DNA of 24,548 bases from Penium margaritaceum (taxonomy: Eukaryota; Streptophyta; Zygnematophyceae; Desmidiales; Peniaceae). The position numbers and the translations under genes were made by a program. This document shows positions 7,501 to 16,992 of the stretch, one piece after another. The stretch is taken from assembly GCA_023375785.1 (NCBI GenBank), contig SZWC01004672.1:56092-80639 (forward strand), in the 5' to 3' direction. The notes beneath the pieces are model-generated. The model did no database searches and was not told the DNA's origin. It saw only the letters and a program-made list of their open reading frames with translations. How positions within the stretch are numbered: position 1 is the stretch's first letter; every line of letters begins with the position of its first letter.

Positions 7501-8090
7501 CGCCCCCTTGGACGGGATTGCGGCGGGCATGCAACCGAGACGTTGGAGTTGGAGCAGAAGGGAGGAGGATGGGAGCGCCTTGGTAAGAAAGTGTGCCAGC
7601 TGTGCCTGACCACTGATGGCACGCACTTCAACTGTCCCAGCCTCCACCGCCTCATGAACGAAATGATGTTCAGCGCTGATATGCTTTGTGCGTGGATGCA
7701 ACACACCATCATTCGCTGCAATGCGGCGGGCAGCAGAGCTGTCGCTGTGCACTGGAACAGCAGATGCTTGCACACCCAGTTCCTCAAGCAAACGCGCAAG
7801 CCAGATCCCCTCACATGCTGCCTCACTCAATACCATGTATTCTGCCTCAGCCACACTCCGTGCCACACATGACTGTTTGGTGCTGCACCACGACACAACA
7901 GTCTTCCACACACGAAACACAAATCCACCTCGACTGCAAGCAGCACGGTCACACGCATAATCACTGTCACAATACCCATCCAAAACGGGACCTGTGACAG
8001 GGGCAAGCACTAGACCAAGGGCAGCCCTGTCCAACACATAACGCAGGAGCTTCAGCAGTGCTTTGTGATGCGTGCTGCGTGCTGCGTGGT
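7495..8090 (-). pseudogene. Element B: RNase H and pol C-terminus
   Basis: RNase H removes the RNA strand during copia reverse transcription. One open frame holds all expected motifs: 'LDGYCDSDYACD' with the first catalytic Asp, 'SVAEAEYMVLSEAACE' with the catalytic Glu, 'PVHSDSSAARRIAAN' with the next Asp, and 'HPRTKHISAEHHFVHE' near the end, followed by 'LTKALPSSS'. The domain itself looks intact. The frame ends in Lys-Gly-Ala-Cys then TAA: the Lys-Gly-Ala codons are the polypurine tract, and Cys-stop is TGTTAA, the first bases of the LTR. A frameshift at about 8090 separates it from the RT thumb, so it is out of frame with the rest of pol. Confidence 0.85.
7501..7510 (-). other. Element B polypurine tract
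   Basis: On the - strand, CAAGGGGGCG abuts the LTR start TGTT. The polypurine tract resists RNase H and primes plus-strand DNA synthesis. It lies inside the pol reading frame (see the RNase H entry), which leaves no 3' untranslated region. Confidence 0.8.
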
Positions 8091-9100
8091 TGCTTGCTGA
8101 ACTGAGCAAGCACGTAGACTGCACAAGAAATGTCCAAACGTGTGGTGGAAGCAAGGTATGAGAGGCTGGCAGTGATCTGCCTGTACAGTGTGGGGTCTGT
8201 GTCAGGGCCGTAGTCTGTGGTGCGTGCATCCAGCAGGTGTGCGTAGACATCAGGACTCATGGGCGTGTGCTGCAGTGGGAGATGTTGTACCAAGTGCTTG
8301 AAGCATTCAGTGAGGTGAGCAAGGAATCGACCTTGATGAAGGGTCAAGGTCCGTGTTGTGCGGTCACATGTGATGGTCATGCCTAGGAAATTCTGTGCCT
8401 CACCTAGGTCTGTCATTTTGTAGTGGGGATGTGAGCAGTGCTTTGGCCTGTCCAATGAGCGTGAGGGAAGGAGACAAGAGCAACAGGGCATCTACATACA
8501 CCAGCAACGCAACGGGCAGACCACTGTCCCAGCAAAAAAACAGTGAAGGGTCACAAATGCTTTGTGTAAATCCACCGCTTTCCAAGGTGCGGCTGATCTC
8601 ATTGTTCCAGCACCTAGGTGCCTGTTTCAAGCCATACAAGGCTTTTAACAAGAGCCAGACCCTGTCAGTTTCATCCTCAAAACCCTCGGGCTGTTTCACA
8701 TACAATTCTTCTTCCAGTGGTCCATTCAAGAACACATTTTTGACATCCATCTGGTGAATATCCCAGTCCTCATATGTGGCTACAGCTAGCAAGGCATGAC
8801 TGGCTGCATACTTGCCAACCGGGGCATATGTGTCGGTGAAATCCTGTCCCGGGATTTGGTGAAAACCTTTGGCCACAAGCCGTGCCTTATGTTTTTCAAT
8901 CAGACCCTTGAGGTTCCTCTTCAGTTTGAACACCCATTTGACATCAATGACCTTACGGCTGGGTGGTAAAGGCACTAGTTCGTACACCTCATGTTCCAAC
9001 AGGGCATTCAGCCATGCAGCCATTGCTTTCTCCCATTCTGCAGCATCTGGATGCCCCCTTGCCTCAGTCAGGGTCAGTGGTTCTGTTGCAGTGTGCTCCA
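8091..9100 (-). pseudogene. Element B: reverse transcriptase
   Basis: The domain starts at about 9060 ('DAAEWEKAMAAWLNALLEHE') and proceeds through 'DVKWVFKLKRN', 'KARLVAKGFHQIPGQDFTDT', 'APVGK', 'HQMDVKNVFLNGPLEEELYV', 'VWLLLKALYGLKQAPRCWNN' and 'LLVYVDALLLL' at about 8515-8480. The active-site box is YVDA rather than YVDD: the second of the two metal-binding Asp is Ala, which should abolish polymerisation. A one-base frameshift at about 8425 moves the thumb ('KMTDLGEAQNFLGM', 'TPMSPDVYAHL', 'YRQITASLSYLASTTRLDI') to another frame, and a second near 8090 leads to RNase H. All other conserved blocks are well kept, so the element decayed fairly recently compared with A and C. Confidence 0.9.
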
Positions 9101-10360
9101 TGGGTGTGGTGCCCACAGTGTGATAGAATTGCTTACAGTCTACTTTGGGAAGGTTACGAAGAGACCGTCGCACCGGCTCAGGCGACGGTGTTTCTGCACT
9201 TTCAGTCTCAGCTGGAGGGGTCAGAGGCTTGAGGCCTGGAGGTGCCTGAGAGGCACTAGACTCTGTGCTGGCCAGGTCTGCAGGTAAGAGCAAGTCTTTG
9301 GGCACGGAAGTGGCCATCTCATTGTCTCGCATGGGTTGGAATGTCTGACCTACATCTTGTGGTGGAGGCGACATGAAGATGGGCACACTCACATACTCTG
9401 GGTAGTGGTGTCGCGTGGGTAGAGAGGGGGCCTGGCGCAGTGCACGGAACACATTGTAGGGCATGTGCTCGAAGAAGGAGGCGTCACGACTTTCAACAAA
9501 GCTGTGGTTTGTGGGGTCCCAAAATCTCCATGCCTTTGAGACGTGAGATACTCAAACAAAGACGAACCAACGACCGAGTGGACTTAGTTTGTTATCTCGT
9601 TGTGGTGGTGCAAGCCAGACGCATGCCATTGTGCCCCACACCCTAGCGGGCCTCAGATCAGCCTTCTCTTTGAACCAGCGCTCCCATGGTGTAACTGATT
9701 TTGGGAGTGGACCTTGTGGGATACGATTCCACACCCAGGTGATATACTTCATAGCCTCCTCCCAAAACCCAAAAGACTGACCTGACTCTGACAGCAATGT
9801 GCGCAGTGCATCCCCAAGAGTTATATGCCAGCGTTCTGCCACTCCATTTTGTTGTGGAGTGTAGGGGGATGTGGTCTGGTGTTCAACTCCTCTAGCTTTC
9901 AGTTCTGTGGTGAGTGCACCAAGGAACTCCCCTCCTCTGTCAGTGCGTAACTTCAAGAGTGAACAGCCTGTCTGTCGCTCAGCAAGTGAGATCCACTCGG
10001 TGATGGCATGCTGGGCATCGGCCTTGGATTTTAGCAGAAATGCCCAGCGGAAGCGGCTGTAGTCATCAGTGAGGGTTAAGATGTACGATGATGCATACTG
10101 GACTGCTGGCACTGGCATCGGTCCTGTAAGGTCTGCATGTACCAGTGCTAGGGGTCTCGTGGTGTTGCTGTCTGATCTAGGAAAGGTTTGTCTGTGTGCT
10201 TTCCCTTCGTGACAGTCTCAACAGGCGTTTGATTTGAGGCCGTGTGGACAGTCATCAGGGAGCAGACCGTGTGCTGGGGTGTGTTTCAACAGATCAGTGA
10301 CTGGTTCGGTGTCAAGATGAGCAAGGCGGCGATGGATGAGCTCTGTGTGTGCTGTGTCCG
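9101..10360 (-). pseudogene. Element B: GAG-pre-integrase, integrase and linker
   Basis: Integrase inserts the cDNA into the genome. The zinc-binding N-terminal domain reads 'ELIHRRLAHLD' (His, His) and 'SNAC' then 'DCHEGKHTDKPF' (Cys, Cys) at about 10345-10180, with an in-frame TGA between the two Cys. The catalytic core keeps the D-D-E triad: 'HADLTGP' (about 10150), 'LRTDRGGEFLG' (about 9935) and 'PQQNGVAERW' (about 9850). 'ITWVWNRIP' and 'VSKAWRFWDP' mark the C-terminal part. A TGA at 9550-9552 breaks the frame just before 'VSHVSKAW'. A Pro/Ser/Glu-rich linker ending 'EPVRRSLRNLPKVD' leads to RT. Frame is otherwise continuous from about 10118 to 8430. Confidence 0.9.
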
Positions 10361-10499
10361 TGCTTGTAACAACGTCCACTTGGGGTCAGTTCACTTGTGA
10401 GTGGATGAAGGGAAACAGGGTCAGTTTGTACAACATGTCAGCGTGTAGTGACCCATCAGCCAGAAAACTGCCAGACGCATCATAGAGCATGCAGTGCCC

Positions 10500-10990
10500 T
10501 TTTTGAGTCTATGATGTGACGTTTTCCTGTTGGTCTAGTTGTCCCCCAGACAGCAAGTTGACTTTCAACTGCGGGACTACAAGACGCCAGTGAGCCACAA
10601 TACCCCACCCGGGGCCTGGAGGGCCACTGTTCCCATACCCTCGACAGACAACACTTCCCCAGACCCAGTCTTCACACCCTCACCCTCACACCCTCACAGC
10701 AGGCATAGCATGCAGTGTGACAAACGAATGGTGATGCGGAGATATGTGATGGGATGCGTCAGTGTCAAACAACCACTCATGAATGGGAAGTGCATGTGAT
10801 GTGGTGATATGAGTGTGCCCCAACTTCTGACCTGGCGGCTGTGGCATGGCAGTGGACTCAGGTGGGTGTAGCTCCATGGGTGTGCTCCACCCTGGTCCTT
10901 GTGGCATTGCCAACGGCTGCTGCGGCTCAGTCGTCTCGACGTACACCCTCTCCGCCCATGCTGGAACAGGGGCGGGTGCACTGACGTGCG
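10500..10990 (-). pseudogene. Element B: aspartic protease
   Basis: 'EWLFDTDASHHIS' at about 10790-10750 corresponds to WLFDTGASHHIS, the copia protease active site. The Gly of the D-T/S-G triad is Asp here, which should inactivate it. In another frame 'LTGVLVVPQLKVNLLSGGQL' at about 10590-10520 matches the LTGVLYVPDLKVNLLSVxQL block that ends the protease region. At least one frameshift falls between these two blocks, and another separates the protease from gag near 11010. The preceding Pro/Gln-rich stretch ('APAPVPAWAERVY', 'GQKLGHTH') is probably the gag-protease linker. Confidence 0.8.
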
Positions 10991-12195
10991 AGAGCATGAA
11001 TCCTGATACATGGGTGGAGATGGTGCTGGCGCCGATGGGTACATGGTCGGCTGTGGCTGCGGTGGACCAAATGTGGCCGCCCCAAAGGGTGCCGGAGCAT
11101 GAGGTCCTGTCATTTCTGGTGTCGTCCATGATGGGGGTTGGAGATGCTGACCGAGCTGAGGGAACGGCACATGTGACGGTCCAACTGACTGGTGTGTCTG
11201 CTGCGTGGATGGGGTCATGAGTCGCTGAAGGGTCGGACAGGAGTGCCAGTAGTGGCCCGGCTGTTTGCAGTAGATACAGTTGCAGTTTCCTACTCCTTAA
11301 CCGTGCCCGCGTCCCCTGCCCCCTTGTCCGCCTCGGCCTCCTCCGCCGCTACGACCTCCCCCGCCACCTCCAACCAGAGGATAGTGTGAAGGAAGGGGGG
11401 TACCTCCTCCCTGATGCACGAATGCGCTTGTTGCTACACCCTCGTCTTCACGTGACTCGCCTTTCAGAATGTCTTCATAGGTCCGCAGCTCCTGGAAAAC
11501 CTCAGCTAAGTCGGTGTTCTTGATTTTGGCGACTCTCAGCTTCCGAAACAGGCCACACCGAAAGTCCTTGTACTGTTCTCCAAGGTGGAGGCGAACCGGA
11601 TCCAGCCACTCAAGAATGGTGCATGAGGCGCCGAGGCCAAGGATGCGCCGGCGAAGGTCCATGGCGGCATCCTAGTACTCGGCAACCGGTGCACCGGGCT
11701 TAGGGCGGAGGTTGCGAAGCTTCTCGCGCAGGGAGATGACAAGGGCCATCCCTTGCTCTTCCTTCCGCGTGGCAAGGTGTTGCCATGCATCATGGGGTGT
11801 AGGATATCCGCTACGAGGATTCTGAGGATCCTCACCTTTGCCCCCAAAGCAGAAGTGGCGTATGGAGTATTGCTGGTCCTCAGGGAGTGCGCAGACTAGG
11901 GTGTTGAATGCTCTCAGAAGCACCCGCGCATCGTGTTGTCCGGCAGCGGAGTGAGATAATAGTCCTCAATACCATGCTCCTCCGCCCAAGAGAGGAACAC
12001 GTCCTTCCAGGACAAGAAGTCACGCACGCCGAGCAGCAGCGGCATCAGGTCTGTATGAGAAACGACCCTGCTTAGGTCGTCCCACGTCATGGCTGTTGAA
12101 GTGGCGTCGACGGTGACGCCGGCGACAATGCCGGCACCGGTGATGACACTGGTGTTTGCGCCGGCATCTTCCTTCACAGATGCTGCTGCGCTCAT
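10991..12195 (-). pseudogene. Element B: Gag with CCHC zinc knuckle
   Basis: The start chosen is the ATG at 12195 (Met-Ser-Ala-Ala-Ala-Ser...), since the sequence upstream is leader. The frame carries 'FLSWKDVFLSWAEEHGIEDY' at about 12030-11970. A one-base insertion near 11935 shifts the frame into 'LLRAFNTLVCALPEDQQYS' and 'HDAWQHLATRKEEQG', both typical of copia Gag. In-frame stops follow at about 11672 (Glu-Tyr-stop-Asp) and about 11298. A Gly/Arg-rich tract precedes a perfect zinc knuckle, 'CIYCKQPGHYWHSC' (CX2CX4HX4C), at about 11276-11235, which binds RNA during packaging. Repairing the count of frameshift and stops is not attempted here; as it stands Gag cannot be made in full. Confidence 0.88.
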
Positions 12196-12666
12196 AGTGC
12201 CGTTCAGACAAGGGGCAAGCCAAGAAGCACGTGTGCGCACTGCTACCCTACCCGTGATGCTGCCAAAGAAAATTTTGGCAGCAATTTGCTGGGCCCAATT
12301 TGGGGCCAGTTTTCTGCCGCGAGCCCTAAGCTCGATAGGGGTCGCCAGTCTTGAGCTCTAGATGCCTGCCAGGCCTTTGTGGACCTGCAAAAAACACTCT
12401 CTGGGCTGGAAGACCCCGCTGTCTCCCTTGAGGAAGGGCGACGGCACTTGGTCTCTCTCTTCCTTGCCCTCTTCTTCCTCTAGCACCCCTCCCCCCTCTT
12501 CCGCGGCCTTCACTGTCAGTGCGCGGCCTGGAGAAGGGTGTTCGACGCCCCTAGGTGCTTGCGTAGCCTGCTTTCGTGGCAGCTGCGCAGCTATGAGGTC
12601 GCACGTCACTCGGCCGCCCGCGTCTTTGCCCAGCACGGACCTGATTTGCCACCGTTTTACGTCAAA
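12196..12666 (-). other. Element B leader between PBS and gag
   Basis: About 470 bases of untranslated leader follow the PBS. A 92-codon open frame (12636-12358, -) lies in it, rich in Glu/Gly with no known domain. It would act as an upstream ORF if transcribed, but it is most likely incidental. Packaging and dimerisation signals would be expected here; none can be identified by eye. Confidence 0.6.
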
Positions 12667-12682
12667 CTTGGCTCTGATACCA
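12667..12682 (-). other. Element B primer-binding site (initiator Met-tRNA)
   Basis: Reading the - strand from 12682, TGGTATCAGAGCCAAG follows the LTR's terminal CA with no spacer. The first 12 bases are the classic plant copia PBS complementary to the 3' end of initiator methionine tRNA. This fixes the inner edge of the 5' LTR. Confidence 0.95.
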
Positions 12683-13260
12683 TGAGGTTCTCAAGGCAAA
12701 TCGAATGCAACTTGTTTCACTTAAAACGGTCAATGTTTGACTACGCTAGGGCTGGGTTAGTGCAGCCATGGAGGTCCGCACGTGAAAAAAGTACTAGTGC
12801 CAAGGAAGAGCAAGGAGTACCTCGCTCGGGTGAGTCTCGCTAGTCGAGGATCACCCAGCGGGCCGGCGAGCAAGGCGCGCCGGCACGCAATCCTGGAGCG
12901 AGGGCAAATTGCCCTCATACTAAGAATAAGGGCCAGCTAGCCCGCGCCCTGCCCTACACACACAAACACGAACAGGGTCACATACAAGTCCAAGACTAAT
13001 CTAGGTTCCTGTCGGAAGTCCACGTATGACCCAGACGGATGGCTAAGGACAAATCTAGGTCTCTGGAGATAAAGCTCAGCGATGAGCCGGCTGTTGAGTA
13101 ATGAAGGAGAGGGGCCATGCCGGCAGGGTGGAGGCGACCACTCGTGCGGGACAGAGGAGTCGCGAGCTGTCACAGTGCGACGCCTCCACTTCCTGCTCCA
13201 GCATGCCCTGCGCTCTCACGGCCATCCACAAGGAGAAATATGCACAATGAGAGATTAACA
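12683..13260 (-). repeat. Element B 5' LTR (578 bp)
   Basis: On the - strand it runs from TGTTAATC at 13260 to ...CCTCA at 12683, giving intact TG...CA ends. It would contain the promoter. A TATA-like TTTATC lies near 13073-13068 on the - strand, but no transcription start can be assigned. It is followed outside by ATTTC, the right target duplication. Confidence 0.95.
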
Positions 13261-13265
13261 ATTTC
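13261..13265. repeat. Right target-site duplication of element B
   Basis: ATTTC abuts the outer end of the 5' LTR and matches ATTTA at 6918-6922 in four of five bases. Confidence 0.7.
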
Positions 13266-13379
13266 CATCCATTCCTCTAGTCAGGCCGTTCTCCGTGGGC
13301 TTCACTGTGATTGCGTCTTTTTTGTCTCCCTATCGTTACCCCTGTTTTCCTTTGCGTCTGCTCTATTGTATGTTGCTCC

Positions 13380-14270
13380 TTCTTTGCCCCCCAATCACAT
13401 TGTCTTCTTGCATCATCGTCTCTGCCACATCCACATTACGGCCATCCCCCGCATGTTGTACACCCAGCCTGGTGCTGGTCTTGACTCTGGTACATTTCCT
13501 CTGCCCTACTTTGATTACTTCCACGGCAAATGCATCGCTCTCTGTTCGACACGATAGAGTCAGTGAGTACACACCCCCTTAATCTTGTCCATGCGGTTGT
13601 GACAGGGCCCCCTTCCCCAGGACTTCCTCCACAGTGTCAATTTCAATTTTTTGTGCTTGACTGATGAATATCCTCCTGTTTAATCAGTAGGTGTTTGATT
13701 TTTTCCACAAAAATTGATTTCACGAACGTTCATGAGTCATGGCTGCCCGTGTTGAACAAGCTTGTCAGTTCCAGTTTTTTGCGTTTTTTTTGCGGCCGTG
13801 GTGGTGAGGTCTTTGGTCCCGCCTCTTGTTTCATTGAGTACTATGGTTTCCATAGCTCTATACATACTCAAACAAAATGGTGTCGCTGAGTGTTGGAAGT
13901 GTGTCCTCGCTGATGGTGTGCAATCTCTCCTCTCTGCCTCTGGCCAATCCACAAACCTTGCATTTGAGGTCATATCCTATATGACTTGGGTGGGGAACCA
14001 CGTGCCTCATGACCCTCTCCCTTGGCATGTCTCTCCCTTGGAATGCTAGACCAGTCGTCATGCACATTTAGGTCATACTTGTTTCTTGGGCTCTGTTGCC
14101 ATCGTCTGGCTTCCCAATTACCATTGTGAGGGCAAGCTCTCCCCTCACAGGCGCCTTTCTGTCTTTGTTCATTTTTCCTCCTTCTCCAAGGCTTGGTGAT
14201 TCCGGGACCCCACACTTCTTCGAGTCATTGAGTCTTGGGGCACCCTATTCTTTGAGTACGCATTTGAATG
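13380..14270 (+). pseudogene. Element C: GAG-pre-integrase and integrase
   Basis: This is the continuation of element C beyond inserted element B. 'LHHRLCHIHITAIPRML' at about 13408-13458 and 'FDYFHGK' at about 13510-13530 match the HHCC pre-integrase domain (W/LHRRLGH...CxxCxxGK), with both final Cys lost. 'GRGGEVF' at about 13793-13815 stands where TDRGGEF should be: the catalytic Asp is gone. 'KQNGVAECWKCVLADGVQSLLSASGQS' (13875 on, frame of 13762) holds the third catalytic Glu, and 'SYMTWVGNHVPHDPLP' follows. 'KLSPHRRLSVFVHFSSFSKAW' at about 14135-14200 parallels the same part of element B. Frameshifts occur near 13870 and 14050 and stops are present, so it is non-functional. Confidence 0.82.
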
Positions 14271-14990
14271 TTACATGTCTAATCTTACTTCTCCATCTTC
14301 TCGTGCCGCAATATCTCTGCTTGGAGGAGGGTCTGTTCCTTCTGTGCCATCTGTGCTCGTTGCACCCTTGGATCAGGTCACATTTGACCAAACCTCAGTC
14401 ATTGAAAATCCTACCGCTGATTTCCTCACACCTCCTACATGCCATCTCTCTTCCCCTCATAATACCTCTCCCATGCTGTCAGTCGACCTACCATCTTCCC
14501 TCTTGGCATCCATGGCCTTGTCTTCCAAGCAGCCCTTTATCATGTTGTCTGTACCAGCTTTTGCGTCTCCTCTTCCGTCTATCTGCCCGATGCAGTCTTC
14601 AATGTTGCCTATCACCTCTGCAAGATTCATTATGTCACCTTATGTCCGTGGTGGCTGAGTGTGGGCTCTGTCTTCTCATAGTCAACCACTCGTACATCCC
14701 TCTCACAATTCCACCTCTCATGGACCTAGTCTTAGTGAATCCTCCCTCTCCACTGAGCAGGCTCCCACTGCTCCTTACGACGTCTGGTTTTCCTGGGCTC
14801 TGTGCGCTTGGTCTCACCATGGCACCCTCTCCTTGCAATGAAATGTCTTTTGTTCATCCTAGCACAGCTCTGGGTTACTCACTCATTTGGAATTCCATAT
14901 TTCTCTCAGCATGTCTGTTGTTGGTTATGTTTCTTACTATGTTCCTGCGTTTGGGTTCTCCCCATTGCCCCTAGAGCCTATGACAAACGG
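14271..14990 (+). pseudogene. Element C: integrase-RT linker
   Basis: Ser/Pro/Thr-rich sequence, in the frame of 14275-14658 ('SNLTSPSSRAA', 'LTPPTCHLSSPHN') and then 14659-14841, fits the variable linker between copia integrase and RT. The sequence has no conserved motif, and its low stop density comes from C/T-rich composition. A longer hydrophobic frame (14096-14974) overlaps it but contradicts the integrase frame and is not treated as a gene. Confidence 0.55.
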
Positions 14991-15345
14991 TGAAGCACGT
15001 GACACAGCTGAATCCACTCGTTGAAAGAAAGAAATGCAGTACAAGCTGGATTCTCTGAACGAACAGGGTCTGTGAAAACTACTGGATCTCCTACAGGATC
15101 CAAAGGCTATTTTTGCTGAGTTGATCTACCACCAGAAGCTGAAACATGTTTGCTTGGTCGAATGGTATAAGGCTTGACTCACTGCCAGAGGTTTCTCCCA
15201 GATCCCTGGGGTATCAAGCCCTCCTCAGTCTTGTGGCCTAGCATGACTGTTGCCATGTTGGCCACAGATCCCTCCACATCCATGCCTAAAATGGCCACTA
15301 GGCAGATTCTTCCCACGTCATTACACCCAGCTTGTCTGGAGGAGC
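14991..15345 (+). pseudogene. Element C: reverse transcriptase N-terminal fragment
   Basis: The segment starts with 'KKEMQYKLDSLNEQG' (normally WxxAMxxEhxSLxxNxTW) and continues to 'EWYKA' - stop - 'LTARGFSQIPG' at about 15160-15210, where active elements have RYKARLVARGFSQIPG. 'PVYI' near 15340 resembles the EVYM block. Immediately after, the sequence passes to the post-catalytic 'FIDSLVFLGTT' block, so the central palm with YVDD is missing. RT activity is impossible. The deletion end points are approximate because the flanks are degraded. Confidence 0.75.
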
Positions 15346-16150
15346 CTGTCTACATCACGACGTACCTCCAATTCATTGACTCCCTTGTGTTCCTTGGGAC
15401 CACGTCACACACATATGTTGCTTTTGTTGTGAACTTATAATCTCAGAACTCAAAGCATCTGAATTAGCTCCATATGGAGGCTACACTGCACGTTGTTTGG
15501 TATGTCATGTTTATCCCGCGCCAGGGCTTGCACTTCTGTGTGGAGCCATCTATGGTTGTGGACAGATGCACTAACAGTGATTGGGCCCACAAACTGATGC
15601 GTGTAGCCGGTCAGGCTACATCTTCCTTGTCATAGGCACTGATGTCTTGTGGAATAGCAGTAAACAGGGTTGTGTAACGTGGAGTTTCTTTGAGGCTCAG
15701 TATCTTGCATTGGATGTAGGGGTTCCTGGGAGCATCTAGTTGTGGCATCTCATGCAGTAGATTCATCAACCCATCTGTTGCATCTCCAACAGTTGTGAAT
15801 ATGAGACCACACGTCGCATTGCAGAGCATGATAGCATGTTTTTCATGCGCACAAAGCACATCAACATCGAGCATCATTGTGTCCGTGAGCATATAGTGTG
15901 TGGTGATGTTTGTGCCATGGGTGTTGACATGCACCAACACCATGTGCAATCTCTCACAGAACCGCTCTGCAATGGCAAATTCAAGTTTTTTGTGTGCAAA
16001 GTTGGGATCCTTGCACATGCTTCTGCTCCTGGGTGGTGTGTGCACCACTCTTGCTGCTTCCTCTCTCTTTCCACTGTTCTTTTGTGGTGTTGTCCCGTGT
16101 CCTCTGTCATTGGCTGTCGTTCCCAGAGTCCTGTGACCCTTGCTCGCTTG
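15346..16150 (+). pseudogene. Element C: RNase H and pol C-terminus
   Basis: 'SLVFLGTTSHTYVAFVVNL' (about 15385-15440) and 'EATLHVVWYVMF' precede 'GLHFCVEPSMVVDRCTNSDWA' (about 15525-15590), the RNase H start with the YTDSDWA motif changed to CTNSDWA. 'FEAQYLALDVG' (about 15690-15720) is the EAEY block with Glu changed to Gln. 'FMRTKHINIEHHCVREHI' (about 15840-15895) and 'SLTEPLCNGKFKFFVCKVGIL' (about 15950-16010) end pol. Several frameshifts are present. The equivalent 'KFPVHGVGLAL' lies at the end of element A, showing that A and C are of one family. Confidence 0.82.
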
Positions 16151-16982
16151 TGGTGACTGGAATCTGCGAGTCATGGAGGAGTTTTGGTGTGTCATTAATG
16201 GTGACCTCTGGACCTTTTGTCACTCACTTGTTTGGATGCCAAGATGCTCTGCAGCTATTTTAACAGCATCAGCTTCAGCTGGCACATCCTCATGTGCTCA
16301 CTGGATCTTTCTCAGTGACTAGCTCCCAGCAACCATTTTCTCAGCGTTGTTATCCTTGCTTGTTCATCAATCAGGTACACAGATGTTTTGTTTCTGTACC
16401 TGTTGCTTCCTTTGATTAGTCATCCGGAAAGCCAAGCACCTTCAATGACTGCCAGATTCTAGCCAGCTGTTGTTTGGGAGCTTTCAGCCAGGTTGTTTCA
16501 TTTTCCACCAGTTGGCCCGACTTGTGAGCTTCTACGTGAACTTGTTGGAAAGAGTATACCCCCACAATAGTGTTGCTTGTTCTTTCTAATTTCATTCTGA
16601 ACTTCTGACTCTTTCAAGAATATTTTTTTCATCTTTCCACCTTACTTAGCAACGTCTGTCACGTTGTGTCTCATACAATGTACTCTTTAACAAAACATTT
16701 CTAAGGGGGTTTCTTCATTCCCTCACCAAGCTCATCTGTGTGCCCTTGTTCACTTTCCGAGGCTCACTTGCACTAACCTCTTGTGTGAAATTCTTGCTAA
16801 GGACCACGAGATTTCCTTGGCGAATCTACTGTGAGGTTCACTAGCTCTTGCTCACTCCATGCTCCATTCCCTTGCACCCTTGTGAGTAAACATTTCTCAT
16901 CGCCATGCACCCCGTCCTAGTGTCTCCCTCTCTCTCTCTCTCTTGCTCTCTTTCTTTAGCATGTGGTTCTATGACTTTGGTG
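16151..16982 (+). other. Element C 3' untranslated region, with a stray LTR-end block
   Basis: No gene is seen. Positions 16761-16890 are about 80% like 1866-1995, the terminal part of the first A/C LTR (both contain 'CTCACTTGCACT', 'TGTGAAATTCTTGCTA' and 'TTGTGAGTAA'), although here the block lies before, not within, the 3' LTR. A (CT)n tract sits at about 16924-16945. Confidence 0.6.
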
Positions 16983-16992
16983 CATGGGGGAG
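16983..16992 (+). other. Element C polypurine tract
   Basis: CATGGGGGAG directly precedes TGTTAAAG, the LTR start. The identical ten bases precede the LTR of element D (18582-18591 on the - strand), which is strong support for the call in both elements. Confidence 0.8.

Larger units (their letters stand above)
6923..13260 (-). mobile_element. Element B: structurally complete Ty1/copia retrotransposon
   Basis: This 6338-bp element is read on the - strand in the order 5' LTR (13260-12683), PBS, leader, gag, protease, integrase, RT, RNase H, PPT, 3' LTR (7500-6923). Integrase before RT is diagnostic of the copia superfamily. Both LTRs are 578 bp and align without gaps at about 535 of 578 positions (hand count). 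The element lies inside the older element C. Coding damage includes one gag frameshift and two gag stops, a frameshift between gag and protease, a stop in the pre-integrase domain, a stop after integrase, and two frameshifts within RT/RNase H. Autonomous movement is therefore ruled out, although the cis sequences needed for reverse transcription are present. Confidence 0.95.

Noticed and set aside
14096..14974. 292-codon open frame, hydrophobic and Leu-rich, the longest + strand ORF outside D
   Set aside because: It overlaps the integrase C-terminus and linker of element C in the wrong frame. Its Leu/Pro richness comes from C/T-rich DNA and no domain is recognisable.
16541..16580. AGTATACCCCCAC as a possible PBS/PPT edge of another element
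   Set aside because: No LTR pair could be matched to it, and a better PPT-LTR junction lies at 16983-16993.
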